From Babylonia areolata (lineage: Eukaryota > Mollusca > Gastropoda > Neogastropoda > Buccinidae): a stretch of DNA of 64,000 nt. The DNA lies in assembly GCF_041734735.1 (NCBI RefSeq), contig NC_134901.1, positions 18,198,701 to 18,262,700 on the forward strand, read 5' to 3'. Every line of letters begins with the position of its first letter. The stretch's first letter is position 1. The notes beneath the pieces are model-generated. The model did not search any database and had not been told where the DNA came from. It was given only the letters and a program-made list of their open reading frames with translations. The position numbers and the translations under genes are program-made. This document shows positions 56,224 to 64,000 of this stretch, one piece after another.

Positions 56224-57958
56224 TGTGTCTGTGTGTGTGTGTGTCTGTGTGCACTGCAATAACACTCAATAGAGACTATACAGTCTATGGTCGATACCAC
56301 AGTGATAGGATGAAAGAATATTGGATCACTGGCTCTGCTGAATCAGAAGTACCCCAGTATGTCAAGACAGCTTGAGCTTCTTCTGTATGAAACATGGATA
56401 ACTTTCTATCATTAATGTTAACACACATTTGTATCCAAATGCCAGCTCTACTTTCACTGTCTGAAACATGATTGCGAAATTTTTTTTCCTCACCTTGTAA
56501 ACTCAATTTGGTATAGATAAAATTATGTAATGCAAAACATGTACTATGATTTTTAAGTGCACATTGGTATTAGTGACAATGGTATTCATAAAATTAATCA
56601 TTTAATCAAGCTAATGACAATTCATATTCTTGAAAAACAATTTAATCTTTTGGACAGCAGCTTGCACTAAAAATTGAATTAGAAAGTATTTCAAAGAATA
56701 ATATTTTAACATCTTTCTTCAGATCAAAAAGCTTGAATTTTGGATCAGAGTTAGGCTAAAATTAATCAACATTTTCCCTGACAGCGCAACTGAGAATGAA
56801 CAGTAATTTGACATTTCTGGCAAAAAATTATAAATATCACAAACTGTTTAGTCAATCAGTAAACAGCATAAGATTAAAGTTGGAAAATAAACATGTATCC
56901 ATCATTCATATTTTCATTCATTCAAAATTTCATTGTGATGAGATCAAACATACTATTCAGCACCCTGCCGGAGTCTGCACTAGCTGGGTCACAGTTAAGT
57001 ATGTGTAATTAAACACACTATTCTGCAGATGAAAGAGACAGATCTATACAATACTGATTTGTATTTTGCAGGCTACAATGCTGACTTCTACCTTTTGTAA
57101 CTGACTAAAATAAATGACTGATGATCATTCTTTGTCACAGTCTTACTTAGGATTAAGAATTGTGGTCTCAGTCTCTTACTAATCTTACTTGCATTTTATT
57201 AACTATGTAAATCAATCTAAAAAAAATTTTACAGCCATATGTATTTTGTGTACACTAGTTAATTTCACACTGTGCAGAAGTAGTTCTGACCTGGCCTAAA
57301 AGTACAACAGTTGTAATTCTGGTGAATCAATGAGTAACTAACAAGTCAGTCAACTAATACTGAACTAATCAGGAACAATGAATGAGAGAAGTCTCCCATC
57401 TTGTTGACCTGACCTGGCCAAACTCAACACTTTCTGCTGGAATTTCATATTGGGTATTCCCCTTTCTTGTCACTGTCAGTCAACACTGAGCACAGAGCAG
57501 TAACTGTACAAAATGATAATGATGAAACCGCAATGATTCCAGTGAATGAGTTCAGTCAGTTGGAAGCATGTGACTATACTACTTTTGCAACGAGCAAAAC
57601 TATTTATAAGTTATTTCTTAGTACGTATGTTTAACGTTAGTACACAGCAGCTTTATCTTATTCATCTGTTACTAGTGTGGTGACACACAACACGCGAGAA
57701 TGAGCTGAGTTCCAAATAAAAACTTGAAAAGCAACCAAAATGATGACCATACTATTCATTACTTACCGCATCCCAGCAAATTATTTCGTTGTTTGATGGA
57801 TCTTCTACTAGAATCCATAACTTTGAAAGAAATGCAGGAACATTCCCACTGCCAGAATTTTCTTGAAATGAAAAATACTCGTAGTCAGGCTCTCGGCCAG
57901 ATCGTTTGGCAGCCATCTTGTCTTCAAACTGCTGAATACATTCCGTGTTCATGCGCAT
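41307..57958 (-). CDS. HSF1: Heat-shock transcription factor (HSF1-like), 12 coding exons, 586 aa
   Basis: Stress-activated nuclear factor that trimerises and binds nGAAn repeats in chaperone promoters. Exons on minus: 57958-57767, 55773-55665, 54411-54287, 53480-53332, 51842-51767, 48342-48160, 47289-47191, 46230-45863, 45143-45041, 44124-44080, 42588-42492 and 41521-41307. All have GT/AG borders and matching phases. Residues 39-142 are the winged-helix DNA-binding domain, with recognition helix [16 protein letters not shown] (Arg96). About 155-235 is the HR-A/B trimerisation coiled coil. About 312-433 is Gln/Pro/Ser/Thr-rich; about 435-468 is HR-C-like. The C-terminus is acidic with SLPSLFDEL and MPLFFDN. 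Oddities: the second cysteine of vertebrate HSF1's DNA-binding domain is Phe here (HQFFVRG), and no VKxExxSP sumoylation motif is seen. The Kozak-better ATG at 57916 would give 572 aa. Confidence 0.93.
41650..41815 (-). mobile_element. SINE family D fragment in HSF1 intron 11
   Basis: The plus strand carries GGAGCGCTTTACAAATATGG and GCACAACAGGCTGCCTACCT, complementary to the family D 3' region. Confidence 0.65.
41835..42010 (-). mobile_element. SINE family C head fragment in HSF1 intron 11
   Basis: The plus strand carries TTACATGTGCAAAGCGCACA, GACTAGTATCCAGACTACCA and CCAGTGGAGGGGGAGAAAAT, as in family C. It stops before the tRNA-like part. Confidence 0.68.
42085..42460 (-). mobile_element. 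SINE family C copy in HSF1 intron 11
   Basis: It spans from the TTGTATTAC...ACAGATTT end to a decayed head near 42450 (GACACTCGCTTCCTAATC). It lies close to the exon 11 donor at 42491. Confidence 0.72.
42492..42588 (-). CDS. HSF1: HSF1 exon 11
   Basis: Acceptor TAATATGTGCAG, 32 codons [20 protein letters not shown] and on to TPETIS plus one base, donor AGCG|GTAAGT. Ser/Pro-rich linker. Confidence 0.88.
42895..43245 (+). mobile_element. SINE family B, decayed, in HSF1 intron 10
   Basis: Recognisable segments: GGTACAACTGCTGAATGGTT, GGCTGGTGGGTTTAAGGGTG, CAGAGATCCTGTAATCTATG, and a (GAA)n-like tail at 43227-43240. Confidence 0.7.
43279..43455 (-). mobile_element. TTAA-type MITE, truncated copy
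   Basis: Starts TTAACCCCACCACTACTGCT, complementary to the right end of the 62803-63055 element. It shares CGCTCATCAGTGAAGGGCTG with the copy near 53230. The other end is not recognisable. Confidence 0.65.
44080..44124 (-). CDS. HSF1: HSF1 exon 10 (15 codons)
   Basis: Acceptor TTGTGTGTATTTCAG, then [15 protein letters not shown], donor TCG|GTAAGT. A 45-nt exon in phase 0 on both sides, so it can be skipped without a frame change. Confidence 0.88.
44711..44785. repeat. (AT)n, (GATA)n, (GT)n in HSF1 intron 9
   Basis: Compound microsatellite. G-rich sequence with a 10-G run follows at 44940-44990. Confidence 0.93.
45041..45143 (-). CDS. HSF1: HSF1 exon 9: HR-C-like region
   Basis: Acceptor GTGTGTTGCAG, then (K)[20 protein letters not shown] and [14 protein letters not shown], donor GGGG|GTACGT. 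Spaced hydrophobics match the place of HR-C, which in other HSFs masks HR-A/B until stress. Confidence 0.9.
45450..45492. repeat. (TG)n microsatellite in HSF1 intron 8
   Basis: Pure TG run with short flanks. Confidence 0.94.
45644..45855. repeat. 51-bp minisatellite, four copies, ending 8 bp from the HSF1 exon 8 donor
   Basis: Three 51-bp units starting GTTTGCGCCATAGAAG and a fourth with a 7-bp insertion. The array begins at a SINE D-like 3' end (TAAGGTGCTTAGAG near 45617) and runs up to the splice donor at 45862. Confidence 0.9.
45863..46230 (-). CDS. HSF1: HSF1 exon 8: Gln/Pro/Thr-rich region
   Basis: Acceptor CTGTCTCTGTACAG, 122 codons plus two bases, donor CCAA|GTGAGT. Contains [20 protein letters not shown] and a Gln/His stretch ([11 protein letters not shown]). 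It lies where vertebrate HSF1 has its regulatory domain, but no KxE sumoylation site was found. Confidence 0.88.
46231..47190 (-). other. HSF1 intron 7, nothing recognised
   Basis: AT-rich; a C-run of about 16 at 46861-46876 and (AAAC)n near 47040-47150 are the only features. Confidence 0.7.
47191..47289 (-). CDS. HSF1: HSF1 exon 7
   Basis: Acceptor TTTGCTGTGACAG, then [20 protein letters not shown] and [13 protein letters not shown], donor GCG|GTAAAT. Phase 0 on both sides, 99 nt, so skippable in frame. Confidence 0.9.
48160..48342 (-). CDS. HSF1: HSF1 exon 6: end of HR-A/B and basic region
   Basis: Acceptor TTCTGTTCCCACAG, then [14 protein letters not shown], which ends the coiled coil, and [20 protein letters not shown] and [11 protein letters not shown], the RKRPLM stretch matching the nuclear-localisation region of HSF1. 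Donor TCC|GTAAGT. Confidence 0.93.
48448..48725. repeat. (GT)n-rich region in HSF1 intron 5
   Basis: GT, GTTGT, GGTGT and GCGT repeats over 270 bp. Confidence 0.92.
48839..50254. mobile_element. Degenerate piggyBac-like DNA transposon flanked by TTAA
   Basis: TTAA at 48835-48838 and 50255-50258. Inside, the ends are imperfect inverted repeats: left CACTTTTTCCGCAAGAGTGC, right (reversed) CCCTCATACCCCCAAGTCGC, both followed by CCTG-type sequence. The interior reads [20 protein letters not shown], close to the FTG...P...DYF start of piggyBac transposases. Near 49950 it reads [11 protein letters not shown], like their C-terminal Cys/His part, though frames are broken and the catalytic Asp region is absent. 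An internal ~366-bp direct duplication (49026-49395 and 49396-49765) accounts for half its length. Confidence 0.68.
49026..49765. repeat. ~366-bp direct tandem duplication inside the piggyBac-like element
   Basis: GATTTGGTTAAGTTTTGCCA recurs at about 49031 and 49399, and CTGTCAGTGAGTCAGTC at about 49312 and 49677. The copies differ at many single bases, so the duplication is old. Confidence 0.82.
51660..51762 (-). mobile_element. SINE family C head beside the HSF1 exon 5 donor
   Basis: On minus it begins a few bases after the donor CAAG|GTGAGA with CAGTGGGCCAGAGGTAGAGC and has the B-box-like GGTTTGAGTCCC. Intron sequence from 50260 to 51659 is otherwise AT-rich with nothing recognised. Confidence 0.6.
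51767..51842 (-). CDS. HSF1: HSF1 exon 5: HR-A/B core
   Basis: Acceptor TTTGGTGTGACAG, then (R)[20 protein letters not shown] and QIISK, donor AAG|GTGAGA. Heptad repeats matching the LWREV...L...QQ segment of HSF1. Confidence 0.94.
52258..52370 (+). mobile_element. SINE family B 3' fragment in HSF1 intron 4
   Basis: GTATGGCTGCCTACATGGCG to the (GAA)n tail, complementary to the 3' half of the copy at 52719-53100. Confidence 0.78.
52705..52718. repeat. Left target-site duplication of SINE family B
   Basis: CAATGGGTGTCACT, repeated exactly at 53101-53114. Confidence 0.93.
52719..53100 (-). mobile_element. SINE family B, full length, with target-site duplication
   Basis: On minus it begins GACGGGCGCCATAGCCGAAT near 53100 with tRNA-like boxes GGTTAAAGCGTTGGACTTTC and the B-box GGTTCGAATC. 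The body passes AAGATCCTGTAATCCATGTC and ends in (GAA)n at 52719-52730. Reference copy for the family here, 382 bp. Confidence 0.92.
53101..53114. repeat. Right target-site duplication of SINE family B
   Basis: CAATGGGTGTCACT, identical to 52705-52718. Confidence 0.93.
53332..53480 (-). CDS. HSF1: HSF1 exon 4: linker and start of HR-A/B
   Basis: Acceptor TGTTTGGCCACAG, then [20 protein letters not shown] and [20 protein letters not shown], ending MEDLK plus AG, donor AAAAG|GTAGGT. A second in-frame AG 18 bp inside could drop AYSGLQ. Confidence 0.9.
54287..54411 (-). CDS. HSF1: HSF1 exon 3: end of the DNA-binding domain
   Basis: Acceptor GTTGCAG, then (Y)[20 protein letters not shown] and [21 protein letters not shown], donor AAAG|GTAAGA. 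This is the wing and last strand of the winged helix. Confidence 0.95.
54412..55664 (-). other. HSF1 intron 2, nothing recognised
   Basis: AT-rich; a 31-bp direct repeat (TTTAATCAATTATATAT...CTGCCAC) at 54529-54589 and a T-run near 55557-55575. Confidence 0.7.
55665..55773 (-). CDS. HSF1: HSF1 exon 2: DNA-binding domain core and recognition helix
   Basis: Acceptor GATTTCCAG, then [36 protein letters not shown] and one base of Tyr, donor ATGT|GTAAGT. Confidence 0.95.
55858..56255. repeat. Two (GT)n microsatellites in HSF1 intron 1
   Basis: (GT)n 55858-55980 and 56181-56252. The rest of intron 1 to 57766 is AT-rich and without recognised features. Confidence 0.94.
57767..57958 (-). CDS. HSF1: HSF1 exon 1: start and first part of the DNA-binding domain
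   Basis: The longest frame starts [10 protein letters not shown] at 57958 with a weak context. ATG at 57916 (AAGATGGCTGCC, A at -3 and G at +4) gives [10 protein letters not shown] and is the better initiation site. Then [20 protein letters not shown] and IICWDA, donor GCG|GTAAGT. Confidence 0.92.
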
Positions 57959-57985
57959 GCGTCGAAACCATTCACTTCCGAATGA
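57910..57985 (-). promoter_or_regulatory. HSF1 core promoter elements: NRF1-, ETS- and YY1-like motifs
   Basis: GCGCATGCG (57953-57961) resembles the palindromic NRF1 site. CACTTCCG (57973-57980) is an ETS/GABP core. AAGATGGCTGCC at the 57916 ATG resembles the YY1 element that often overlaps start codons of TATA-less housekeeping genes. Role inferred from position. Confidence 0.45.
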
Positions 57986-58147
57986 TGGAAGCCAAAATGT
58001 ACTTTCGTAATTATCTTTTTTCAGAATTACTGTTCAGAAGTGCGACCAAATCCGCGGGTATGATCCAGTGAGTGGAAAATGGTTTGAATTGTGCTTATTC
58101 CTGGGACTCGGCTTCAATTTCATGGCCACTGCATTCCTCTGTGTGCG

Positions 58148-58149
<2 letters not shown>

Positions 58150-58182
<33 letters not shown>

Positions 58183-58284
58183 CGTTCATTAGTTTAACGT
58201 CTTTTCACTGTGATATTGGACGAGGGAAGGAAAAAAATCGAGGGGGCGGAGGGGGGATTACTGTGTACGCATACGAGTAAGTGA

Positions 58285-58330
<46 letters not shown>
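58150..58330. repeat. (GT)n microsatellites upstream of HSF1
   Basis: (GT)n at 58149-58180 and 58288-58328. Confidence 0.93.
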
Positions 58331-58331
<1 letters not shown>

Positions 58332-58332
<1 letters not shown>

Positions 58333-60400
58333 ATTATTGATTTAAGTTTTGTTTTAAAAAAAATAAACAAAAAATAATAACAATATAACATATTTCTAAT
58401 GAAAAACTAACAACTATAACAGCGAACCAACTGGACTATTTAACAAGGAGTTGAAAAAGTCATACATTAGCAATGGACTGCTGAAGATCGTCAACACTGA
58501 AGATGATTTCAGTTCAGGGATTTGAGACTTTAACATATCGCAAGGTTGGTATATGATCGGCTGTTATGTGAGCACCACAGATGCAAGAAACATTACTGAC
58601 ATATTTTGTCCTAAAACAATTCATTTTCCATCTGCAGATTAGAGAAATGATTTGCCTCTTATGAAAATCATTATGGTAATGTTTTCCCATGAAACCATAC
58701 ATTTTCTGTATGTTCTTATGTAACTCCGAGTTACCGGTGTGTTTTTCTTCAAACTGAAGTTTTGACCATTGGACTTTTTCTACCATGGTGTAACATTCAT
58801 GTAGTGAAAGCGAAATATTTAAATCTAACTCCTTCGTGGAGCTTCTAGCTCCTTTTCGGCCAAAATGTCAACTTTTTCATTATAGTAAAAACCGCAATGA
58901 GAAGGAATCCAGCAAAAGGTTGTGAGAGAGTCTCTTAATAAGAGTTCGTGAATCAAATGGTTAATTTAAATGAGTTCATACCTAACCGTTTCTTTTATAA
59001 GTTCAATAGCGTGAAGAACTGATTTAGAATCAACACAAAATAGAATCCGAAATATAGTTTTCGGAAAGGATATGAAATTTAACGCCATTAGAATTGCAAA
59101 GAGTTCAGCTGTGAAGATGGACTGATTCTCTCCCACTTGAAAAGAGTTTTGAAAGTTAAGGTCTGGAATAACGAAAGCAGCACCAGCTCTATCATTTACA
59201 AAAGAGCCGTCTGTAAAAATCTTTAGATGATTAAGGTATTTCTCTTCCAAGTGGATTCGTACATGCGATGTAAGTAAATTTATGTTGTCATCTTTGGTCA
59301 GATCAGTGTGATCGATATCAAATTGCGCTCTTTGAAGTTCCCATACAGGTGTAGGTGATACTACAGACCTTTTAGCAAAATGTGGGGTTTTATTCAAGCC
59401 GGAATTTGTTAAAATACTTGACGTGTATGTTCCCAGTGTGGTATGAGATGATATAGATCTAGCTCTCTTTGGAAAATCGCGGTCGGATTTGAGATTTATT
59501 TCCGATTCCAAATCATTTTCGTCCGTTAAACTTCTCAAGACAAATTTACTACACGCAAGTTCCCTTTGATCCTCTAATGGTAATACTCCCGCTGCACTGT
59601 ACGTTTTCATACTGGAAGCATGGACTGGCAAGCCAAGTGCCAGTTTATATGCTCTGCAGTCTATGCTTTGAATTTTTTTCAATAAATATTTCGGTGCACT
59701 GAAGTATACTTCTTGTGCATATATAAGTTTTGACCGAACAAGTGATGTGCAAAGGTGTAGTAGAATGAGTATGTCCTCAGTTGTCCTGGCTCCATGGTTG
59801 TTTGCATACTATTTTCAAGAAGTTTAATGGTTTCCTGGCCTTTGTTAAAATGTAATCGATATGATGATTCCAAGTTAATTTTGAGTAAGGTGTACTCCAA
59901 GGAATTTAACAACTTTTTTTTTATATTCCAGGGTGTTCTCGTAAATCTTAAAGGAAGGCAATGTTGCTGGACTTGATCCATTATTAAAAAGCATCAAGTG
60001 TGTTTTTTCGGTTGATATTTGCAGACCATTCTCGCTCATATAATTTGCTACTGTGTTTAATTCATTTTGATATAGCTTTTTTTGTGTAATTCATATATCG
60101 GGCAGGCGTATTCTTTTTGATTGTAACTTTCATCCACATGCATATATCGTCAGCGTATTGAACCATTACAACATTCTTTGTTAGGTTTTTTTTTGGTAGA
60201 TCATTCATTAGAATGTTGAACAATATTGGAGCAATTACAGAGCCCTGTGGAATACCTGTCTGTAATGTTCGTGTAGATGAATACGTATTCCCTATTTTAG
60301 CCTGAATTTTTCTGTTTTCTAAGAAGTCTTTTATAAAGTTACACATATGTCCCAATAATCCAATCGTCTTCAGTTTTAACATTAGACGTGAATGCCACAT
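58332..60400 (-). mobile_element. I-like LINE with reverse transcriptase and RNase H, 5'-truncated
   Basis: On minus: MWHSRLMLKLKTIGLLGHMC, QTGIPQGSVIAPILFNILMN and VQYADDICMW (YADD catalytic pair) at 60400-60110; YMSENGLQISTEKTHLMLFN near 60030; then, after a shift near 59700, KLALGLPVHASS, RNase H FTDGSFVNDRAGAAF, FTAELFAILMALN and CVDSKSVLHAIEL (catalytic Asp, Glu, Asp), and an end with CICGAHITADHIP near 58560. Frame breaks near 60070, 59940, 59700 and 58960-58790. The AT-rich 3' end runs to (AC)n at 58328. The 5' end stops at a GT microsatellite at 60400. Confidence 0.87.
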
Positions 60401-60543
60401 GTGTGTGTGTGTGTGTGTGCTTGCGCGTGCGTGCGCGCGTGTGTGTGTGGTCTGTATGTGTGGCTGTGTGTACTGATTTGAGACATGAATTGATTCGCCA
60501 AGGCTTCTTCGTCATAGACAGGTCAGGTTATAATGTTTATAGA

Positions 60544-60593
<50 letters not shown>

Positions 60594-60640
60594 CCTCCCT
60601 CCCTCTCTCTCTCTCTCTCTCTCAGTCTGTGTGTCTCTCT
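60397..60640. repeat. (GT)n and (CT)n microsatellites
   Basis: (GT)n/(GCGT) 60397-60448 and (CT)n/(CCCT)n 60549-60635. Sequence to 60960 is unique and without a gene. Confidence 0.93.
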
Positions 60641-60973
60641 CTCTATTCACATATGTATGTGTGTATATAAAATCAGAAAGACTTTTGGCAGTTTTGCTTT
60701 CTATTTCAAACTTTATAAAGATGGCAAATCTCAGCAATTGGAGTAGCATCATCTTCACAGTTAGAACTTGGGTTCATCTTCAAAGTTAGAACTTAATTAT
60801 TTGTAAGCAATTTTGTATGGTGTTTTAATGTATTTTGAACATGTGTATGCTTTCTGTTGAGAATGTTATGGTGTATTCGCAACATGAGTGTTGTAAATAC
60901 AGTTATTAGTTGATTTCAATGTTTATTTTGTTCTTTTGTTAAAAGGGGTGAAAGGAAATTAACATCTTGAATC

Positions 60974-60974
<1 letters not shown>

Positions 60975-61012
<38 letters not shown>

Positions 61013-61196
61013 CACACATGTGGCCCGATGAGTAATGTTGGGCCTATGCCTTAGGTGATGGATATGCTCCTGTATTGTTTTTGTTTTTGTTTTTTGTTGT
61101 TGTTTTTTTGGGGGGGTAGCAAATAATTGTTGCTTTTGGATCAGTCTGCTGCTCTGCACTATTTGAGGTCACATTGAATCTGAAACTCGATCTGTG

Positions 61197-61255
<59 letters not shown>
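60975..61255. repeat. (GT)n microsatellites
   Basis: (GT)n at 60975-61008 and 61197-61254, with a T/G-rich patch between. From 61256 to 61900 the sequence is TG-rich with no gene. Confidence 0.93.
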
Positions 61256-61260
<5 letters not shown>

Positions 61261-61904
61261 CTATTCTTGATTAATCTTTTGAATTCATTATATTTCTGAA
61301 TAATTCTATTAACCCAATACTCAGATTTTTGTTGAGTCTCTCTGTTTATGACTGTGCATTTTAGTGTGTATTTTAGGAGGGGGTTGGGTGTTGAGGGAGA
61401 GGATTTGTTTTGTCTTTTTTATTTGTGTTTTTTTGTTTGTTTGTTTGGTTTTTATCAAAGACATATGTTTTTCACAAACAAGAAAAAAAGAGATAGCCTT
61501 AAATTAATAAACATAAAAGAACTGCAAACAATGACTCCCCACCACCACTGATCCCACCTGCGTGTGAAGCACACACAAATGCAGAACAGAGAAAACAAAA
61601 AGAAGACTGGAATAAATAGCTGTTTTTGACTATGTGTGTATACATATGTATGTGTACATAATTACATGCATGTATATGAATGTGTAGTGGTGTGTGTGCG
61701 TGTGCGCGAGCACATGCGCGCGTGTGTTTATGTAAGTTTGTGCCTGCCTATGTGTGCGTATGTCTTGAGGGTAGCTGTTAGATACACATGTATGCTAAAA
61801 TGTATGTATGCATTGTGTATGTGTGTCTGTGTCTGTGTGTGTGTGTGCAGTCACATTTTGGTGTGTGTATGTAACATTGATGTAATGTGTTATGTTAACA
61901 AAAG

Positions 61905-61980
61905 TGTTTTTGTAAAGAACCTAGAGCAGATTTCTGGATAGTGTGCTATATAAGTATCCATTATTATTATTATTATAAAT
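61905..61980 (+). mobile_element. SINE family D-like 3' end
   Basis: TTTGTAAAGAACCTAGAGC and GCTATATAAGTATCC, then (ATT)n at 61962-61975. Confidence 0.5.
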
Positions 61981-62174
61981 GCAAATTTTGCAACATTGAA
62001 GTGTTTACATTTCATTTTTGTTTTTGTTTTTTGTTGTTTTTTTTTGTTTTTTTTTCTTTTGAGAGGAAGTGCAAGGTACCCTGGAATAATTTTAAAACAC
62101 ACTCATAAAGTTAGCCATAAGTTGGATAATGGGGTGGGGGTGGGGGGGGATAATGATAATAATAATATATATAA

Positions 62175-62495
62175 ATATATATATATATATCCCATATTTT
62201 ATAGCCTTCTGCTGTCATCAGGGCAGTGTCACTTACTGATGTTCACTGTGTCTGGGGCACAGCATTCAGGAAGGCAGAGCCCAATCCTCTCCTTCCACCA
62301 TTTTGACCCTTGCCCATCCAAAGTCAGCTAGGTATCCATGCAGTCACTCCTGGGTGGAGTGAGGAAAATTAAAATGCCTTTTCCAGGGACACAACAGCAT
62401 GCTGAAATAGGGCCTTGAAGAACCCTGATCCCAGGTGAACACTGGATCAGAAGTCCAACAGCTGTAACGGATTCTGCCACAGTGCCTGCCTCTGC
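62175..62495 (-). mobile_element. SINE family A copy
   Basis: The plus strand shows AGGCAGAGCCCAATCCTCTC, GTCACTCCTGGGTGGAGTGA and CTGATCCCAGGTGAACACTG, collinear with the split copy at 27880-28620 and uninterrupted. Confidence 0.75.
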
Positions 62496-62802
62496 ATGGA
62501 CTTGCACTTCTTATCTTCAGTTTCATGGCCATTAGTTTTGGGTTATTATGAAGAAATCCAATATGAGATGGAAGCTCCCCAAACAGAAGCCTTGACCCCA
62601 TTGATTGTGGTCATCACACACCTTTTTTTTTCCTATCCCCACGCATTCCTCTCACCCTTCCTTGACCCTCTCCTCTCCTTCCTCAAAATGCATACACAAA
62701 GCATTTGTGTGTGTGAGGGTCCAGCTGTGAGGCATTTGTGAATCTGTGTGTGTGAGAGTGCATGGTTATGCACATATTTATGCATGTATATATTCAAATT
62801 AA

Positions 62803-63055
62803 CCCCTTGACTGCCGAACCTTGGTAAAATGGTATCGGTGTGGTGTGAGTTTCTCAAGTGCAGTTGCTACTCTTTGCGTTTTTCACAATGGTGTCATTCA
62901 CTGATGTTGTTGAACAGACGTAATGCAGTCCCGAGAGGAAAAAGTCCAAGGAAAGAATGGTGACTGACATCATGACCTGTAAGATCTATTGATCTTACCT
63001 CAAGGAGGTGAAAACCTGTCACTGACAAGCACGTTTGTCAGCAGTAGTCAAGGGG
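62803..63055. mobile_element. TTAA-type MITE, intact ends
   Basis: 253 bp between TTAA at 62799-62802 and 63056-63059. Inverted ends: CCCCTTGACTGCCGA on the left and CCCCTTGACTACTGCTGA reversed on the right. TTAA targets and CCC-type ends point to piggyBac-driven mobility. Non-coding. Confidence 0.85.
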
Positions 63056-63061
63056 TTAAAT

Positions 63062-63290
63062 GGAGTGTGGTGTGTGCGTGCGTGCGTGCGTGCGTGCGTG
63101 CACGCCTGCCTGCCAGCCAGCCAGTCAGCCTGCCTGTCTTTCAGTGCAGAGAGATGGTGTGTATGCATGTGCACAATTTGTTTAATTGGTTGTGTGCATG
63201 TGTGTGTGTTTTAAATTGTTAATTTCCATAAGAGAGTATGTGTGTGTGTGTGTGTGTGTGTGTGTTGGCGCGCGCGCGCATGCACGCATG
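63062..63290. repeat. (GCGT)n, (GCCT)n and (GT)n microsatellites
   Basis: (GCGT)n 63070-63102, (CCAG/CCTG)n to 63140, (GT)n 63238-63264 and CGCGCG to 63278. Confidence 0.9.
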
Positions 63291-63739
63291 CATGTGCGTG
63301 AACATCTTGCAGACTTCACACATACAGTTCTTGTATCGTCACCAACACATGCACACACACATTCATTTGGCACAGAAAAAATGAAAGGTAACACATTTTT
63401 GCCTTTTCTCAGATTTTATTACAATAATTATCTATCCACATATACATATCTGCGTATCTACATCTATGTATATATATACATAATACAAAACATCACATCA
63501 TTGACAGCTGCAGCCAGTTTCCCCACCAATGACTTATCTTTGCCCCCTGATTGTTTTAAGTGAAGAAGTTCTTTTTTTTTGTTTGTTTGTTTGTTTTTAA
63601 ATGAATTGAAGCATGTGGCTGAGAGCATTGTTTCAAAAATATTTGGTGCTGGGGAGTGTTTTTCACAGCTGTAAATAGTTAAAAAGTAATTCATTTGTAT
63701 TTGATTATCAGTGTAATTGTGTGTTTGACGAATCAAGTA

Positions 63740-63997
63740 TTATATAATCTGTTTGGCAAATCCATGTAGTGGTATCCTTGAATCTCTATGATAGGTGTGT
63801 GTACTATTATTCTTGGCTTCTTGAGGGAAGTTCTCTATTCGCTGATTTAGATTTTGTTTGGGATTGTCAGTTGTTTTCTGGTAAAGAAGTTCCATGTAGA
63901 ACCGCTGGACAGTCTGCAACAAGATTTTCATTGAACAGTGGAAGATTCGTTTGCTGTACAGAAATTTTAAGTTGGAGTTGGGCATGCAATCTTCCAT
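63740..63997 (-). other. Unrecognised open frame at the window edge
   Basis: 85 codons on minus ending at 63740, reading SNLKFLYSKRIFHCSMKILL and later RFYMELLYQKTTDN. Non-repetitive, with an acceptor-like CTTGTTGCAG inside near 63910. It may be the last exon of a gene beyond the window, or chance in AT-rich DNA. No domain recognised. Confidence 0.2.
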
Positions 63998-64000
63998 TCA

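Overview
This is animal nuclear DNA, most likely from a mollusc and probably a marine gastropod. That assignment is inference. It rests on intron-rich metazoan genes, heavy (AC)n/(GT)n load, several tRNA-headed SINE families and RTE-, CR1/L2-, I- and Jockey-like LINEs of the kinds common in gastropod genomes. There is no bacterial-style operon, rRNA, genuine tRNA gene or CRISPR array, and I saw no retrovirus- or LTR-type element.

Three host genes can be assembled from exons whose splice phases all agree. (1) A DUF829/TMEM53-like gene on + (17762-20248, 3 coding exons, 461 aa). (2) A NIPSNAP-family gene on - (24762 to 32866, or to 34052 with an alternative first exon; 198 aa), with an orphan, frame-damaged copy of one of its exons at 772-880. 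(3) A complete heat-shock transcription factor gene, HSF1-like, on - (41307-57958, 12 coding exons, 586 aa, or 572 aa from a better-placed internal ATG). It has the DNA-binding domain, HR-A/B coiled coil, HR-C-like region and acidic C-terminus. Only this last gene has a well-understood role: trimerising on stress and activating chaperone genes.

Layout. 1-7.5 kb: SINE, the orphan NIPSNAP exon, a minisatellite with a perfect TGACGTCA (CRE) in most units, a 2.3-kb G-poor satellite with a ~35-bp period, and a long polypurine tract. 7.5-15 kb: one old two-ORF LINE (-) whose ORF1 carries a 2A ribosome-skipping motif, split by a younger RTE-like LINE with a 9-bp target duplication. 16.4-17.5 kb: a CR1/L2-like LINE piece (-) split by an RTE-like 3' end (+) with a 10-bp duplication. 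17.7-20.3 kb: the TMEM53-like gene. 20.4-24.2 kb: more SINE and LINE debris. 24.7-34.1 kb: the NIPSNAP gene, its introns full of microsatellites and SINEs, one SINE split by a LINE tail with a 10-bp duplication. 35-41 kb: mostly unique AT-rich sequence with scattered SINEs. 41.3-58 kb: HSF1, whose introns hold a degenerate piggyBac-like element, a TTAA-type MITE carrying a full-length SINE, a 51-bp minisatellite and several SINEs. 58.3-60.4 kb: an I-like LINE with RNase H (-). 60.4-64 kb: microsatellites, a SINE, a clean TTAA MITE and an unrecognised edge ORF.

The most unusual items are the 2A-bearing LINE ORF1, the duplicated Met-Ser first exon and promoter of the NIPSNAP gene, the CRE minisatellite, and four nested transposon insertions each dated by an intact target-site duplication.
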